Positions 5,937 through 7,157 of a DNA stretch of 7,157 nucleotides are shown piece after piece. Within the stretch, counting starts at the first letter, position 1. Each line of letters begins with the position of its first letter. Origin of the DNA: Candidatus Anaerobutyricum stercoripullorum. GTDB lineage: Bacteria; Bacillota; Clostridia; Lachnospirales; Lachnospiraceae. The DNA is taken from positions 1 through 7,157 of the forward strand of contig DXEQ01000082.1 in NCBI GenBank assembly GCA_019114885.1. The letters are read 5' to 3'. The notes under the pieces are model-generated. The model saw only the letters and a program-made list of their open reading frames with translations, was not told the origin of the DNA and searched no databases. A program made the position numbers and the translations under genes.

Positions 5937-7157
5937 ATGTCAATCGAATATCTGGGCTTGAGCAGTATCAATGGCCCTCTGGTCGTGCTGGAGGGGGTGC
6001 AGGACGCCTTCTTCGATGAGATCGTGGAGTTTGTCATCAACGGAAATCAGAGAAAGATCGGGCGAATCGTGGAGCTCTATGAGGATAAGGCAGTCATTCA
6101 GGTGTTTGAGGGAACAGAAGGGATGTCCTTAAAGAACACCCACACCAAGCTGACCGGTCATCCCATGGAGATCGCCCTGTCGCCGGATATGCTGGGCCGG
6201 ACCTTCAACGGCATCGGCCAGCCCATCGATGATCTGGGACCGATCGTTTCCACGATAAAGAGAGACGTCAACGGCCTGCCGCTCAATCCGGTGTGCCGGG
6301 AGTACCCGAGAAACTATATCCACACGGGAATATCGGCCATCGACGGCCTGACTACCCTGATCCGGGGGCAGAAGCTGCCGATCTTCTCCGGCAATGGTCT
6401 TCCCCATGACCAGCTGGCGGCGCAGATCGTCAAGCAGGCTTCGCTGGGGGAGGACTCCGACGAAGAGTTTGCCATTGTCTTTGCCGCCATGGGCGTCAAG
6501 CACGATGTGGCGGACTTCTTCCGCCATACTTTTGAGGAGAGCGGCGTGGCCGATCATGTGGCCATGTTTTTGAATCTGGCCAACGACCCGGTGGTGGAGA
6601 GGCTGATCACGCCGAAGGTGGCGCTCACTGTGGCGGAGTATCTGGCTTTTGAGCAGCATATGCACATCCTGGTCATCCTGACGGATATGACCTCCTTCGC
6701 GGAGGCCATGCGTGAGGTATCCTCCTCCAAGGGAGAGATTCCGAGCCGTAAAGGATTCCCGGGTTATCTGTACAGTGAGCTGGCGGCCCTTTATGAGCGC
6801 GCCGGCATCGTCCGGGGAGTGGAAGGGTCAGTGACACAGCTGCCGATCCTCACCATGCCGAACGATGACATCACCCACCCGATTCCTGACCTGACCGGTT
6901 ATATCACGGAAGGACAGATCGTGCTGGACCGTCCGCTGCACGGCCAGTCCATCTACCCGCCGATCAATATCCTGCCATCCCTGTCCCGTCTGATGAAGGA
7001 CGGTATCGGCGAGGGATACACAAGAGAAGATCATCAGGATCTGGCGAACCAGCTCTTCTCTTCTTACGCCAAGGTGGGAGACGCCAGAAATCTGGCCTCC
7101 GTCATCGGCGAGGATGAGCTGTCGCCGATCGATAAGAAATATCTGGAATTCGGAAAA
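5937..7157 (+). CDS. ntpB: V-type ATPase subunit B, 3'-truncated
   Basis: First 407 residues of the non-catalytic nucleotide-site subunit; the frame is open at the right edge and about 50-60 residues are missing from the usual 455-465. The N-terminal barrel begins MSIEYLGLSSINGPLVVLEG. The expected motifs follow: DMLGRTFNGIGQPID, NYIHTGISAIDGLTTLIRGQ, and FSGNGLPHDQLAAQI (residues 150-164) in place of a working P-loop, as is normal for B. PSRKGFPGYLYSELAALYERAG, SVTQLPILTMPNDDITHPIP and LTGYITEGQIVLDRP also match. Arg351 in LPSLSRL is the arginine finger that completes the catalytic site of A (equivalent to R350 of E. hirae NtpB). AGGAGG at 5921-5926 overlaps the A stop and lies ten bases before the ATG, with fifteen bases between the genes. 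It is a normal intact gene cut only by the window. Confidence 0.98.
   Translation, partial: MSIEYLGLSSINGPLVVLEGVQDAFFDEIVEFVINGNQRKIGRIVELYEDKAVIQVFEGTEGMSLKNTHTKLTGHPMEIALSPDMLGRTFNGIGQPIDDLGPIVSTIKRDVNGLPLNPVCREYPRNYIHTGISAIDGLTTLIRGQKLPIFSGNGLPHDQLAAQIVKQASLGEDSDEEFAIVFAAMGVKHDVADFFRHTFEESGVADHVAMFLNLANDPVVERLITPKVALTVAEYLAFEQHMHILVILTDMTSFAEAMREVSSSKGEIPSRKGFPGYLYSELAALYERAGIVRGVEGSVTQLPILTMPNDDITHPIPDLTGYITEGQIVLDRPLHGQSIYPPINILPSLSRLMKDGIGEGYTREDHQDLANQLFSSYAKVGDARNLASVIGEDELSPIDKKYLEFGK

Noticed and set aside
6384..6428. Degenerate P-loop in subunit B (SGNGLPHDQ) as a sign of a damaged gene
   Set aside because: Loss of the Walker A Lys is normal for B subunits; the arginine finger Arg351 and the surrounding motifs are intact.

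Overview
The window is the interior of one plus-strand operon for a V-type (A/V-type) rotary ATPase. Seven genes lie head to tail in the order C (truncated at the left edge), I, K, F, E, A, B (truncated at the right edge). I see no unrelated genes, tRNA, rRNA, insertion sequence or CRISPR array. Intact AGGAGG-type ribosome binding sites, a moderately high GC content and the protein sequences (V0D/AC39-type C subunit, GGFGTGKT P-loop in A, short F) suggest a Gram-positive anaerobe of the Clostridia, most likely a Lachnospiraceae-like gut bacterium. That placement is an inference from protein and signal style, not from a marker gene.

Layout: 1-593 holds the C-terminal part of subunit C. 590-2530 is subunit I, overlapping C by four bases (ATGA). 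2542-2979 is subunit K, the c-ring protein. 2980-3213 is the only sizeable non-coding stretch; it contains a compact, highly paired region and a 26-base direct repeat. 3214-3522 is subunit F, whose stop codon sits inside a strong stem-loop. 3575-4162 is subunit E with a TTG start. 4155-5921 is the catalytic subunit A, overlapping E by eight bases. 5937-7157 is the non-catalytic subunit B, still open at the right edge.

Together these genes encode most of a membrane rotary machine. A and B form the nucleotide-binding hexamer, E is a peripheral stalk subunit, F belongs to the central rotor stalk, C links the rotor to the ring, I is the ion-channel stator and K forms the ring. Subunit D (central shaft) and a G/H-type stalk partner are not in the window; D is expected just downstream of B. 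The structured spacer separates the membrane-associated block (C-I-K) from the mostly soluble block (F-E-A-B), which suggests post-transcriptional tuning of the two halves.

The enzyme family is well known. The least explained parts are the structured spacer after K, the stem-loop at the end of F, and the K protein itself, which looks like a precursor: two extra N-terminal hydrophobic segments and a possible signal-peptidase site precede an ordinary two-helix c-subunit hairpin.
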